From assembly GCF_023336905.1 (NCBI RefSeq), contig NZ_JAMBLS010000001.1, positions 124,001-188,000 of the forward strand: DNA of 64,000 bases. Direction: 5' to 3'. Origin of the DNA: Bacteroides sp. ET71. GTDB lineage: Bacteria > Bacteroidota > Bacteroidia > Bacteroidales > Bacteroidaceae. Shown one piece after another: positions 35,700 through 43,119 of the stretch. Position 1 is the first letter of the stretch; each line of letters begins with the position of its first letter. Under the pieces are notes generated by a model, which worked only from the letters and a program-made list of their open reading frames with translations, searched no databases and was not told the origin of the DNA. The position numbers were made by a program, and so were the translations under genes.

Positions 35700-36920
35700 A
35701 TGAACGGAACCAACTTATTCAAGATAGCCCTGCGCGCCCTGGCCAACAACAAGCTGCGCGCCTTCCTCACGATGCTTGGCATCATCATCGGCGTGGCCTC
35801 GGTCATCACCATGCTCGCCATCGGCCAAGGCTCGAAGAAGAGCATCCAGGCCCAGATTTCGGAGATGGGCTCGAACATCATCATGATACACCCCGGCGGC
35901 GAACGCCGCGGCGGCGTCCGCATGGACCCCACCGAGATGCAGACACTCAAGCTGACGGACTACGAAGCCCTGCGCGACGAGACCAACTTCCTGGCCGCCG
36001 TCAGCCCCAACGTCTCCAGCAGCGGACAGCTCATCGCCGGCAACAACAACTACCCCTCCAGCATCAACGGCGTGGGCACGGAATACCTCGAAATCCGCCA
36101 ACTCTCTGTCGAGCAAGGCGAGATGTTCACCGAAGCCGACATACAGGTCTCGGCCAAAGTCTGCGTCATCGGACAGACCATCGTCGACAACCTCTTCCCC
36201 GACGGGCAAGACCCCATCGGCAAAGTCATCCGCTTCAACCAGGTGCCCTTCCGCGTGGTGGGCATCCTCAAGGCCAAAGGCTACAACTCCATGGGCATGG
36301 ACCAGGACGACATCGTCCTCGCCCCCTACACCACGGTGATGAAGCGCCTGCTGGCCCAAACCTATCTGGAAGGCATCTTCGCCTCCGCTCTCAGCGAAGA
36401 CATGACGGATTATGCCACGGACGAAATCACCACCATCCTGCGCCGCAACCACAAGCTCCTGTCCTCAGATGAAGACGACTTCACCATCCGCTCGCAGCAG
36501 GAACTCAGCTCGATGCTGAACAGCACCACCGACCTGATGACCACACTGCTGGCCTGCATCGCCGGCATCTCGCTCGTGGTGGGCGGCATCGGCATCATGA
36601 ATATCATGTACGTCTCCGTCACCGAGCGCACCCGCGAAATCGGCCTGCGCATGTCCGTCGGCGCACGGGGCATCGACATCCTGGCCCAGTTCCTCATCGA
36701 AGCCATCCTCATCAGCATCACAGGCGGACTGATAGGCGTGCTCATCGGATGCGGCGCATCGTTCATTGTGAAGAACGTGGCCCACTGGCCCATCTACATC
36801 CAGCCGTGGAGCGTGTTCCTGTCCTTTGCCGTCTGCACCGTCACGGGCGTGTTCTTCGGCTGGTATCCCGCCAAGAAAGCCGCCGACCTCGACCCGATTG
36901 AGGCCATACGATATGAATAA
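35700..36920 (+). CDS. ABC transporter permease (MacB/FtsX type)
   Basis: 406-residue permease with four membrane helices: one at the N-terminus (ALANNKLRAFLTMLGIIIGVASVITMLAIGQGS, a MacB_PCD hallmark) and three at the C-terminus. The FtsX core there contains LLACIAGISLVVGGIGIMNIMYVSVTERTREIGLRMSVGAR. The large periplasmic domain lies between (about residues 45-275). With the separate ATPase, the adaptor and TolC it forms a MacAB-TolC-like tripartite exporter. The substrate is unknown. Such pumps move macrolides, peptides, lipids or siderophores. Confidence 0.95.
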   Translation: MNGTNLFKIALRALANNKLRAFLTMLGIIIGVASVITMLAIGQGSKKSIQAQISEMGSNIIMIHPGGERRGGVRMDPTEMQTLKLTDYEALRDETNFLAAVSPNVSSSGQLIAGNNNYPSSINGVGTEYLEIRQLSVEQGEMFTEADIQVSAKVCVIGQTIVDNLFPDGQDPIGKVIRFNQVPFRVVGILKAKGYNSMGMDQDDIVLAPYTTVMKRLLAQTYLEGIFASALSEDMTDYATDEITTILRRNHKLLSSDEDDFTIRSQQELSSMLNSTTDLMTTLLACIAGISLVVGGIGIMNIMYVSVTERTREIGLRMSVGARGIDILAQFLIEAILISITGGLIGVLIGCGASFIVKNVAHWPIYIQPWSVFLSFAVCTVTGVFFGWYPAKKAADLDPIEAIRYE

Positions 36921-37206
36921 AGCTACAAACTACAAGTTACGAATAACAGGTTTATGAGTAACAAGAGTGTGTGCTGTCATGTTGAGCGGAGGCGAAGCCG
37001 GAGTCGAAACATCTCCTTCCGGCACACCCAAGGGACAGGAGCCATAGGGAGATTCTTCGACTACGCCCTACGGGCTCCGCTCAGAATGACAGATACCACA
37101 TACTTGTAGCCCGTAGCTAACCCCACGGTTCATTACTGAACTCGTAGCTTGTAGCTTATCACTCGTAGCTCATAGCTCGTAACCAACAAATCACTATCTT
37201 TGCCGT
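36921..37206. repeat. repeat-rich spacer between permease and histidine kinase genes
   Basis: Holds paired REP-like repeats (36977-37017 and 37050-37092, inverted to each other) and a run of diverged GTAGCTTGTAGCTTAT / CGTAGCTCATAGCTCG words at 37140-37183, with an inverted match CTACAAACTACAAG near 36924. No gene. Confidence 0.65.
37195..37202 (+). promoter_or_regulatory. -7 promoter motif immediately before the histidine kinase start
   Basis: TATCTTTG matches TAnnTTTG exactly, with only 4 bp between it and the ATG at 37207. If it is used, the mRNA would be leaderless or nearly so. No clear -33 TTTG was found. Confidence 0.5.
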
Positions 37207-38271
37207 ATGAAACAGACTGACACTCATCTGCGCTACATCGAAGCCGCCATCCACATCATCGGCTGGGGCATCGTCTTCGGCTTCCCCTACCTGATGATGA
37301 GCCGCAGCGGAGTCAACCTCACATGGGGAGACTACCTGCGCCACGGCAGCATCGTGCCCTTGACGTTTCTCATCGTGTTCTATATCAACTATCTCTTCCT
37401 CATCCCCCGCTACCTATTCGGCGGACGGACAAAAGAGTATATCCTGATAAATATCGTACTGATTGCCTGCCTGGCATTCGGTTCGCATCTCTGGCAGGAA
37501 TACATGTTCCGCCACCAGCCGCCTGGCAGACCTGACAAACCGTTCCACATCGGACCACCCAAGTGGCTTTTCCTCCTGCGCGACGCTTTCTCCATGGTGC
37601 TCACCGTAGGCTTGAGCACCGCCATCCGGCTGAGCAAACGCTGGGCACAGATAGAAGGTGCCCGCCGCGAAGCCGAGAAAAGCCGCACGGAAGCCGAGCT
37701 GAAGAACCTGCGCAACCAACTCAACCCACACTTCCTGCTCAACACACTGAACAACATCTATGCCCTCATCGCCTTCGACGCCGACAAGGCACAGACAGCC
37801 GTGCAGGAACTGAGCCGCCTGCTGCGCTATGTGCTCTACGAAAACCAGCAGAAAACTGTCACACTGGATAAGGAGATGGACTTCATCCGCAACTACATCG
37901 AACTGATGCGCATCCGCCTGGCAGCCAATGTCAGCGTGGAAACCTGCTTCGACATACGCCCGGACAGCCGCACCGAGATTGCGCCCCTCATCTTCATATC
38001 GCTGATAGAGAACGCGTTCAAGCACGGCATATCGCCCACGGAGCCCAGCTTCATCCGCATCCATTTCAGCGAAAGCCCCGGAAAGATATGCTGCGATATA
38101 CAGAACAGTTATCACCCCAAGACACAAACTGACAAAAGTGGAAGCGGCATCGGACTGGAACAGGTGCAGAAACGCCTGGACCTCTCCTATCCCGGCCGAT
38201 ACTCCTGGAAGCAGGGAGTCAGCCCAGACAAGAAAGAATATTATTCCCAACTAACCATAAAGACAGTATGA
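37207..38271 (+). CDS. LytS-type sensor histidine kinase
   Basis: 354-residue membrane kinase. Helices occupy roughly residues 14-31, 47-67, 79-95 and 122-141, followed by a coiled linker (RREAEKSRTEAELKNLRNQ). The His_kinase domain then shows the phospho-acceptor H175 in QLNPHFLLNTLNN and a C-terminal ATPase domain with ENAFKHGI and GSGIGLEQVQKRL. It has no large extracellular sensor. Its stop overlaps the start of the response-regulator gene by 4 bp (ATGA). The position after the MacAB-TolC-like genes suggests control of that exporter, as in other Bacteroides efflux loci, but this is inference. Confidence 0.93.
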   Translation: MKQTDTHLRYIEAAIHIIGWGIVFGFPYLMMSRSGVNLTWGDYLRHGSIVPLTFLIVFYINYLFLIPRYLFGGRTKEYILINIVLIACLAFGSHLWQEYMFRHQPPGRPDKPFHIGPPKWLFLLRDAFSMVLTVGLSTAIRLSKRWAQIEGARREAEKSRTEAELKNLRNQLNPHFLLNTLNNIYALIAFDADKAQTAVQELSRLLRYVLYENQQKTVTLDKEMDFIRNYIELMRIRLAANVSVETCFDIRPDSRTEIAPLIFISLIENAFKHGISPTEPSFIRIHFSESPGKICCDIQNSYHPKTQTDKSGSGIGLEQVQKRLDLSYPGRYSWKQGVSPDKKEYYSQLTIKTV

Positions 38272-38966
38272 AATGTATCGTCGTAGATGATGAGCCTTTG
38301 GCTTTGGACCTCCTGGAAAGCTATGTCAGAAAGACCCCGTTCCTGGAACTGGCCGGAAAATACTCCAGCGCCGTACAAGCCATGAAAGAACTGGCCAACC
38401 AACAAGTCGACCTGATATTCCTGGACATCCAAATGCCCGAACTGAACGGGCTGGAGTTCTCGCGTATGCTTCCGCCCGAAACGTGCATTATCTTTACGAC
38501 AGCCTTCGACCAATATGCCATCGACGGCTACAAGGTCAATGCCATTGACTACCTGCTAAAGCCCATCTCCTACCCCGACTTCCTGCAGGCCGCCAACAAA
38601 GCCCTGCACCAGCACGAACTGATGCACCGCACGCCCCAAGACGAAATAGACAGCATCTTCGTGAAAAGCGAATACAAACTGGTGCAGATAGAACTGCGGA
38701 AAATCCTTTACGTCGAAGGGCTGAAGGACTACATCAAGATTTACGAAGAAGACAACCCCAAGCCCGTACTGTCACTGATGAGCATGAAAGCCATGGAAGA
38801 CCTCCTGCCTCCCTCGCAGTTCATGCGCGTGCACCGCTCTTACATTATCCGCAAAGATAAGATACGGGTTATCGACCGAGGACGCATCGTCTTCGGCAAG
38901 ACCTATATACCCATCAGCGACAGCTATAAACAGGTGTTTCAAGAGTATCTGGAGAAAAGAAGCTGA
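38268..38966 (+). CDS. LytTR-family response regulator
   Basis: 232-residue DNA-binding regulator. The receiver domain (residues 1-120) has acidic VVDDEP, phospho-acceptor D53 in LIFLDIQMP and conserved Thr/Lys further on (FTTAFDQYA, YLLKPI). The LytTR DNA-binding domain (about 130-230) contains IFVKSEYKLVQIELRKILYVEGLKDYIKIY and FMRVHRSYIIRKDKI. It is translationally coupled to the kinase gene upstream. Confidence 0.95.
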   Translation: MKCIVVDDEPLALDLLESYVRKTPFLELAGKYSSAVQAMKELANQQVDLIFLDIQMPELNGLEFSRMLPPETCIIFTTAFDQYAIDGYKVNAIDYLLKPISYPDFLQAANKALHQHELMHRTPQDEIDSIFVKSEYKLVQIELRKILYVEGLKDYIKIYEEDNPKPVLSLMSMKAMEDLLPPSQFMRVHRSYIIRKDKIRVIDRGRIVFGKTYIPISDSYKQVFQEYLEKRS

Positions 38967-38975
38967 AGCCCGGAA

Positions 38976-39447
38976 TCATAGCTTCTGCAATTGCTCTATG
39001 TCTTCAACAGGCAGGTTCGTATAACGGGCCACACTATCCACAGACATTCCGTCCGACAACATTTCTTTGGCGATGGCAAGGGCTTTGTTCTTTCCCCCCC
39101 TTTGCCATGCCTTCCTCCATGCCCAATGCAAAGCCCTTGTGTTCTGCCGTGGACAGCACGCTGTACCAGTCACGGAAAGCCTTGAGGCTGTCTTCGTATT
39201 CCGCCAGGAACTTCTCGCCCCGGTCGTTCTCGCAATAAACATCGAACACGGCCTTCCGGTCAAGTTCCTGCGTACCCAGCTGCTCGCTGTTCAGGTAAGT
39301 CAGGTTGGTGATGACCTCCTGACCGTCCAACAGCGAGTTCAAGAAACTGCGCAACAGCTCCTTGTTCACCTCCGTGCCGAACAGCTTCTTGAAAGCAAAG
39401 TCGGTATAGAAATTGACGTATCTCTCGTGTAATCCTTCCAGTGGCAT
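38976..39447 (-). pseudogene. Rpn/PD-(D/E)XK nuclease family gene remnant
   Basis: The 5' part reads MPLEGLHERYVNFYTDFAFKKLFG and on to KAVFDVYCENDRGEKFLAE, the usual N-terminus of Rpn/PDDEXK-type transposase-like nucleases. It then jumps directly to YEDSLKAFRDWYSVL, a segment normally near the C-terminus, so the middle of the gene (typically about 150 codons) is gone. In addition a run of seven Cs (39094-39100, plus strand) shifts the frame. Removing one base restores MAKGGKNKALAIAKEMLSDGM and the family C-terminus SVARYTNLPVEDIEQLQ. Two independent lesions make it non-functional. Confidence 0.85.
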
Positions 39448-39567
39448 AAGTCATTCCGATTATTCAACTGCCGCAAATATACGCATAAAAACTCACCCCG
39501 GCAACTTTCCCCGTTTATTTTCAAAAACCTGCCCGGCTCCATCCTGCCAAAATCGTTTCTCCGTCCC

Positions 39568-39645
39568 ACCTGGTCCGTACCTCGTCCTTGTGTATACACA
39601 AGGACGAGGTACGGACCAGGTAAGAGCGAGGTACGACTTTGGTAG
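39568..39645. repeat. perfect 54-bp palindrome with conserved right flank
   Basis: 39568-39621 is its own reverse complement with no mismatch and no loop: ACCTGGTCCGTACCTCGTCC on the left, TGTATACA at the centre, GGACGAGGTACGGACCAGGT on the right. It is followed by GAGGTACGACTTTGGTAG (39628-39645), which also ends the relative at 11071-11160. Confidence 0.9.
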
Positions 39646-39782
39646 AACCCAGATACGGTTCCGGACTGCCGACAACCATGCCCGACAGAGGAAAAAGCTC
39701 ACCCCTAAAGCCCCCAAGCAGCATCGGGACTTTTTGGCAACACATCGTGACTATTTGCCCCATCTGTCAAGAGGCGATTCTC

Positions 39783-39790
39783 TACTTTTG
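39783..39790 (+). promoter_or_regulatory. -7 promoter motif for the small peptide gene
   Basis: TACTTTTG matches TAnnTTTG exactly, 45 bp before the ATG at 39836. A TTTG at 39754-39757 is 25 bp away, rather far for a -33 element. Confidence 0.45.
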
Positions 39791-39835
39791 CCACGCTGAA
39801 AACAGAAGTGTAATAATAAAAAGAGAGATATATCT

Positions 39836-40042
39836 ATGGAGAAAAAGAAGAAATACGTGAAACCGGAGATGCGGGTCGCGGAATGGGACTTCAATGAGGC
39901 GGTGTGCGATAATAGTGTTATGCTTCTTAGCACATGCAACATTACCTCTGAAGTCGGTAGATCTGAAATTAAAATCAATACATTCAGGGGAGAAATTGAT
40001 TGGGAAGATTTTAATGAAACGACAAAAGAACGAGGATTCTAA
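39836..40042 (+). CDS. small hypothetical peptide, 68 residues, K-K-Y-x-K-P-E-M N-terminus
   Basis: The peptide starts MEKKKKYVKPEMRVAEWDF, continues with NEAVCDNSVMLLSTCN and ends in an acidic, Thr/Lys-containing tail. It has two Cys residues (at about 24 and 34) and no signal peptide or membrane helix. Many Bacteroidetes carry small genes of unknown function whose products start with a KKxYxKPxMxV-type segment, and some are suspected precursor or secreted peptides. That likeness is by eye only. The gene has its own promoter motif and overlaps nothing. The lipoprotein gene starts 16 bp downstream, so the two form an operon on AT-rich DNA. Confidence 0.6.
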   Translation: MEKKKKYVKPEMRVAEWDFNEAVCDNSVMLLSTCNITSEVGRSEIKINTFRGEIDWEDFNETTKERGF

Positions 40043-40058
40043 TTTAATTTTTCGGCTT

Positions 40059-41339
40059 ATGAATAGTAAATACATATCAAGCCTCATTGTTTGCTTGTTA
40101 ATAATGGGATGTACAAAATCAAATGACGAAATAAATATTGAGCCAGGAGAGTATACACGAATACTATTCCTGCAAGTAGAAGAAGCAGCTAATGCCCAAA
40201 CAAAAGCCATAGATGGAGTAGGTGTCTTTACGGCTAAATACGATCCAGAACCGGACGACCCAGATGGAGGAGTTGTAGATCCTCCTTTACAGAATGACTA
40301 CATTTATATTCATTCAACTACAGATGCAGATAAATGGGTTAGGTATAATATAAGAAATGATTTACCTAGCTGTAACGGTTGCGATGGCTTTCAGTTTGAA
40401 ATTAGAAAGAATGAAGATGGAACTATAACATTAATTAATGGTTTAGATGCTGAGGGGCAACCTAAAGGAGAGGTAACATTTAATGCAGATGAACAAATAT
40501 ATTTTTCATCTATTCCGGACGAAGTATGGGAAGGTACCTCTGAAGAAGCATCCCCAGTGACTGGACAATCAGTTTTAATTAGAGATGCCCAAAAAAATAA
40601 GGAATTATATAGGAGCGAGAAAAATTACAAGATTTCGGACTTAATAACAGGAGAAAATGGGCTAAGTGAAGAACTTGTAATGAAAAGGAAATGTTCTGCA
40701 TTTAGAATATATTTTCTGTTCACAGAATTAGATGCTCCATCGTTTACTCTTCCAGGTACAGGAAATGTAGGAACAAATGAATATTATATTATAGAAGAAG
40801 ATGATTTTGTAGACAAGACAGGACATTCATTAGAAGAATGGAACGGGAAACTATATATTGGCCCTTGCTTTAGCAATTTCTACAATGTAAATACAGGAAT
40901 TGCAAGCTACAAAGAAGGACATTCCGATGGTTACTATGTAACTAATGAACAAGAATATACAGGTTTTACTCCTGTGACCTATGCACGTACAGAAGGTACT
41001 GTTACACAAAATTTCACAGGATTTGGTGTGTCTACTGCAAATAGCAAATATTTAATTACTCCTTATGATGAGCATAATGAAGATCCTTTTTATTCTTATG
41101 TCTTTATAAAAGATAACAATACAGATCCCAGTAGCGATTCTGGTGCAAAATATTTTAGCTATGATTGGTCAACTGGTACTCCTGAATTTAACACGACACA
41201 AGTAATTGTTCTCGTGTATGATGTGGACGAATTGCTTAAAGCTTTTCCAAAATCTACAGATGCCAACACAAAAAGTAATTATTGGAAAGAACCTCAAAAA
41301 TTAGATATTAAACCTGGAAAAGTATTTTTCATTCAATAA
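40059..41339 (+). CDS. uncharacterised lipoprotein (possibly fimbrillin-like)
   Basis: 426 residues from the ATG at 40059, which starts a lipoprotein signal (MNSKYISSLIVCLLIMGC). The in-frame opening at 39894 overlaps the upstream peptide gene and is not the start. The mature protein is acidic and Asp/Asn/Thr-rich, with a Pro/Asp linker (YDPEPDDPDGG) and several short beta-rich stretches, but no catalytic motif. N-terminal lines such as YTRILFLQVEEAANAQTKA resemble fimbrillin or adhesin lipoproteins of Bacteroides. That is a weak impression. The gene is far more AT-rich than its neighbours, which suggests acquisition by transfer. Confidence 0.65.
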   Translation: MNSKYISSLIVCLLIMGCTKSNDEINIEPGEYTRILFLQVEEAANAQTKAIDGVGVFTAKYDPEPDDPDGGVVDPPLQNDYIYIHSTTDADKWVRYNIRNDLPSCNGCDGFQFEIRKNEDGTITLINGLDAEGQPKGEVTFNADEQIYFSSIPDEVWEGTSEEASPVTGQSVLIRDAQKNKELYRSEKNYKISDLITGENGLSEELVMKRKCSAFRIYFLFTELDAPSFTLPGTGNVGTNEYYIIEEDDFVDKTGHSLEEWNGKLYIGPCFSNFYNVNTGIASYKEGHSDGYYVTNEQEYTGFTPVTYARTEGTVTQNFTGFGVSTANSKYLITPYDEHNEDPFYSYVFIKDNNTDPSSDSGAKYFSYDWSTGTPEFNTTQVIVLVYDVDELLKAFPKSTDANTKSNYWKEPQKLDIKPGKVFFIQ

Positions 41340-41423
41340 TTTTTTAAAAGAGTAAAGTTATAGTTTTCCCTGTTCCCGTAGCTGAGGGATTCCACGATGT
41401 GCAGCATAAGCAGATATTTTTAG

Positions 41424-41463
41424 CGAGATGTTTCGACTACGCTGCGCTCCGCTCAACATGACA
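41424..41463. repeat. REP-like repeat
   Basis: GAGATGTTTCGACTACGC, a GC-rich centre, then CCGCTCAACATGACAG. It is nearly identical to the copy at 10760-10799, 31 kb away. Confidence 0.75.
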
Positions 41464-41494
41464 GACAGACAGGGAAACAAATACCTCCCACAAC

Positions 41495-41550
41495 GGGAAA
41501 AGGGGATGCCTCATAACAAGCAGTATGGCGCATCCCCTTTCCCTCTTTTT
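41495..41550 (+). terminator. terminator
   Basis: GGGAAAAGGGGATGC (41495-41509) pairs with GCATCCCCTTTCCC (41530-41543) with a single-base bulge, followed by TCTTTTT. It is placed to end the peptide-lipoprotein transcript. Confidence 0.8.
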
Positions 41551-41570
41551 GTAAAGGTTCCCAAACACTG

Positions 41571-41645
41571 CCGCCATCATCGCCCTGCGATGCCGCCATC
41601 ATCGGGCAACGATACAGCCATCGGCAGGCAACGGTGGCGGCAGCA
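41571..41645. repeat. tandem array, about three units of 22 bp
   Basis: CCGCCATCATCG recurs at 41571 and 41593, and a diverged CAGCCATCGG at 41615, exactly 22 bp apart. A weaker GGTGGCGGCA follows about 22 bp later. Confidence 0.65.
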
Positions 41646-41738
41646 GCAAGCCGGGCATAGTAAGCCCCCTCGGCTGCGCCCGGGATGAAAGGATTTTCCA
41701 TTCATTCGACCAAGCACACGGAATAAAACCGCCTTTCA

Positions 41739-41770
41739 TTTGGCAAAGCCAAGAAAAAAACATTACTTTG
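41739..41770 (+). promoter_or_regulatory. promoter of the AAA ATPase/nuclease pair
   Basis: TTTG (41739-41742), a 20-bp spacer, then TTACTTTG (41763-41770), one mismatch from TAnnTTTG. It lies 26 bp before the ATPase ATG. Confidence 0.6.
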
Positions 41771-41796
41771 CAAAATAAACAGGAGGGGAATCGAAC

Positions 41797-43119
41797 ATGA
41801 ACAAGTACGTCGAATTATCAGTCAAAGACTTGCGCGCCATCCATCAGGCAGACATCTCGCTGGACGGCATTACGGTGGTTTCCGGCATAAACGGATGCGG
41901 GAAAAGCACCTTGTCCCGGTTGTTATACTACTTGTTCCGGAATGCCAATGCCTTCGACGAGTTGGCATTGGCCCGTGTAAACGAGCAACTCTATTCTTAC
42001 CGTAGCGTGCTGGAACAACTCCGGATGGCCATGTATTATTCCAGGAATGCCATAGGTTCGTCTGCCCGCAGAAACGTCCCACGCCACAAGTTCCCTCCCC
42101 TCACCCATTTGGAAAATGCACGCGCCTTTTTGGAAAGCGCCCGAAGCCTATGCTCGGAGTTCCTGAACATGGAAGAAAGCCTGCAGGAAGAAGGAAAGTC
42201 CCTCCTCTCGCAACGGTTGCGCTATATTCTCCAGTCAACAACGAAAGCCAACAATGACAAAGACTTCCGGAAACTGCTGGACACACTGCTCAGCCGGATA
42301 GCAGACTATGTATCCAAAGCCGAACAGGAAACCATACAACGCCCCTACAAATTGTTGCGCGAGAGCATCTACGACGTGTTTGACGCAGACTTGTCGTCCA
42401 ACGTCACGGTCAAAGAATACGGCGAAACCATCTTTGGCGGACGCATATCGGCTATACCCCTACTGCACTATATCAAAAAAGTGGCCTACATTGACACGCC
42501 CATGCTCATAGGCATGAAGCCCTATTCCGGGCAACCAGCCTATTGGGACGAATTGAACACCTTGCTCAAGCAACCACCCCGAAGAGGCTACAAAAGAAGC
42601 ATCAACGACATCATCAAGAATGAAATCATCGGAGGGGATGCCGCCTACGATGAGGACAACCTTATCCAAGGATTCATCTATACGAGAAAAGACGGGCAAA
42701 GTTTCGACCTGCAAGAGTGCGCCACGGGCATCAAGTCATTCGCCGTGCTGCAACTCCTGTTAAAGAACCGTTTCTTAGACGAGAACACCTTGTTGATTAT
42801 CGATGAACCGGAAGCCCATCTGCATCCGCAATGGATTGTGGAATATGCGCGCCTGATTGTTTTGCTACATAAAAGGGTCGGAGTAAAGTTCTTCATTGCC
42901 AGCCATAGCACCGACATGGTCAGCGCCATCAGATACATCGCAGAGAAAGAGAAATGCCTGCCCGCCGTAGGTTTCTACGTAGCAGAGGAAGAACAAGACG
43001 AGAAGAACAAATTCCTTTTCCATTTCAAAGCGTTAGGGCACGACATTGAACCTATTTTCGAGTCATTCAACAAATCGTTCGAAAAATTAGACCTGTATGC
43101 CAATCAAGAAAAAATGTGA
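41797..43119 (+). CDS. AAA-type ATP-binding protein (OLD/SMC-like ATPase domain)
   Basis: 440-residue ATPase of the AAA_15/AAA_21 type. Walker A is GINGCGKST (residues 30-38). A divergent helical middle (about 60-280) is followed by an ABC-like signature region, ECATGIKSFAVLQLL (about 305-320), and Walker B LLIIDEPEAHLHP (about 332-344). The H-loop is FFIASHSTDM. Enzymes of this shape act as the sensor or motor subunit of many two-gene phage defence systems (for example Septu-like) but also in DNA repair. The last 23 bp overlap the next gene, which encodes a nuclease-like protein, so the pair is coupled. It has its own promoter, and the product is full length. Confidence 0.85.
   Translation: MNKYVELSVKDLRAIHQADISLDGITVVSGINGCGKSTLSRLLYYLFRNANAFDELALARVNEQLYSYRSVLEQLRMAMYYSRNAIGSSARRNVPRHKFPPLTHLENARAFLESARSLCSEFLNMEESLQEEGKSLLSQRLRYILQSTTKANNDKDFRKLLDTLLSRIADYVSKAEQETIQRPYKLLRESIYDVFDADLSSNVTVKEYGETIFGGRISAIPLLHYIKKVAYIDTPMLIGMKPYSGQPAYWDELNTLLKQPPRRGYKRSINDIIKNEIIGGDAAYDEDNLIQGFIYTRKDGQSFDLQECATGIKSFAVLQLLLKNRFLDENTLLIIDEPEAHLHPQWIVEYARLIVLLHKRVGVKFFIASHSTDMVSAIRYIAEKEKCLPAVGFYVAEEEQDEKNKFLFHFKALGHDIEPIFESFNKSFEKLDLYANQEKM

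Larger units (their letters stand above)
39448..39835. other. intergenic region with palindromic element
   Basis: Dominated by the palindrome family element at 39568-39645. A TACTTTTG motif at 39783-39790 probably drives the small peptide gene. No protein-coding signal beyond repeat-derived frames. Confidence 0.7.
41340..41796. other. intergenic region with REP-like repeat, terminator and tandem array
   Basis: Contains a REP-like repeat (41424-41463), a strong hairpin with T-run (41495-41550), a 22-bp period array (41571-41645) and the promoter of the ATPase-nuclease pair (41739-41770). No gene. Confidence 0.75.

Noticed and set aside
39894-40058. Longer start for the 40059 lipoprotein
   Set aside because: It overlaps the 68-residue peptide gene in another frame and would bury the lipoprotein signal sequence inside the protein.
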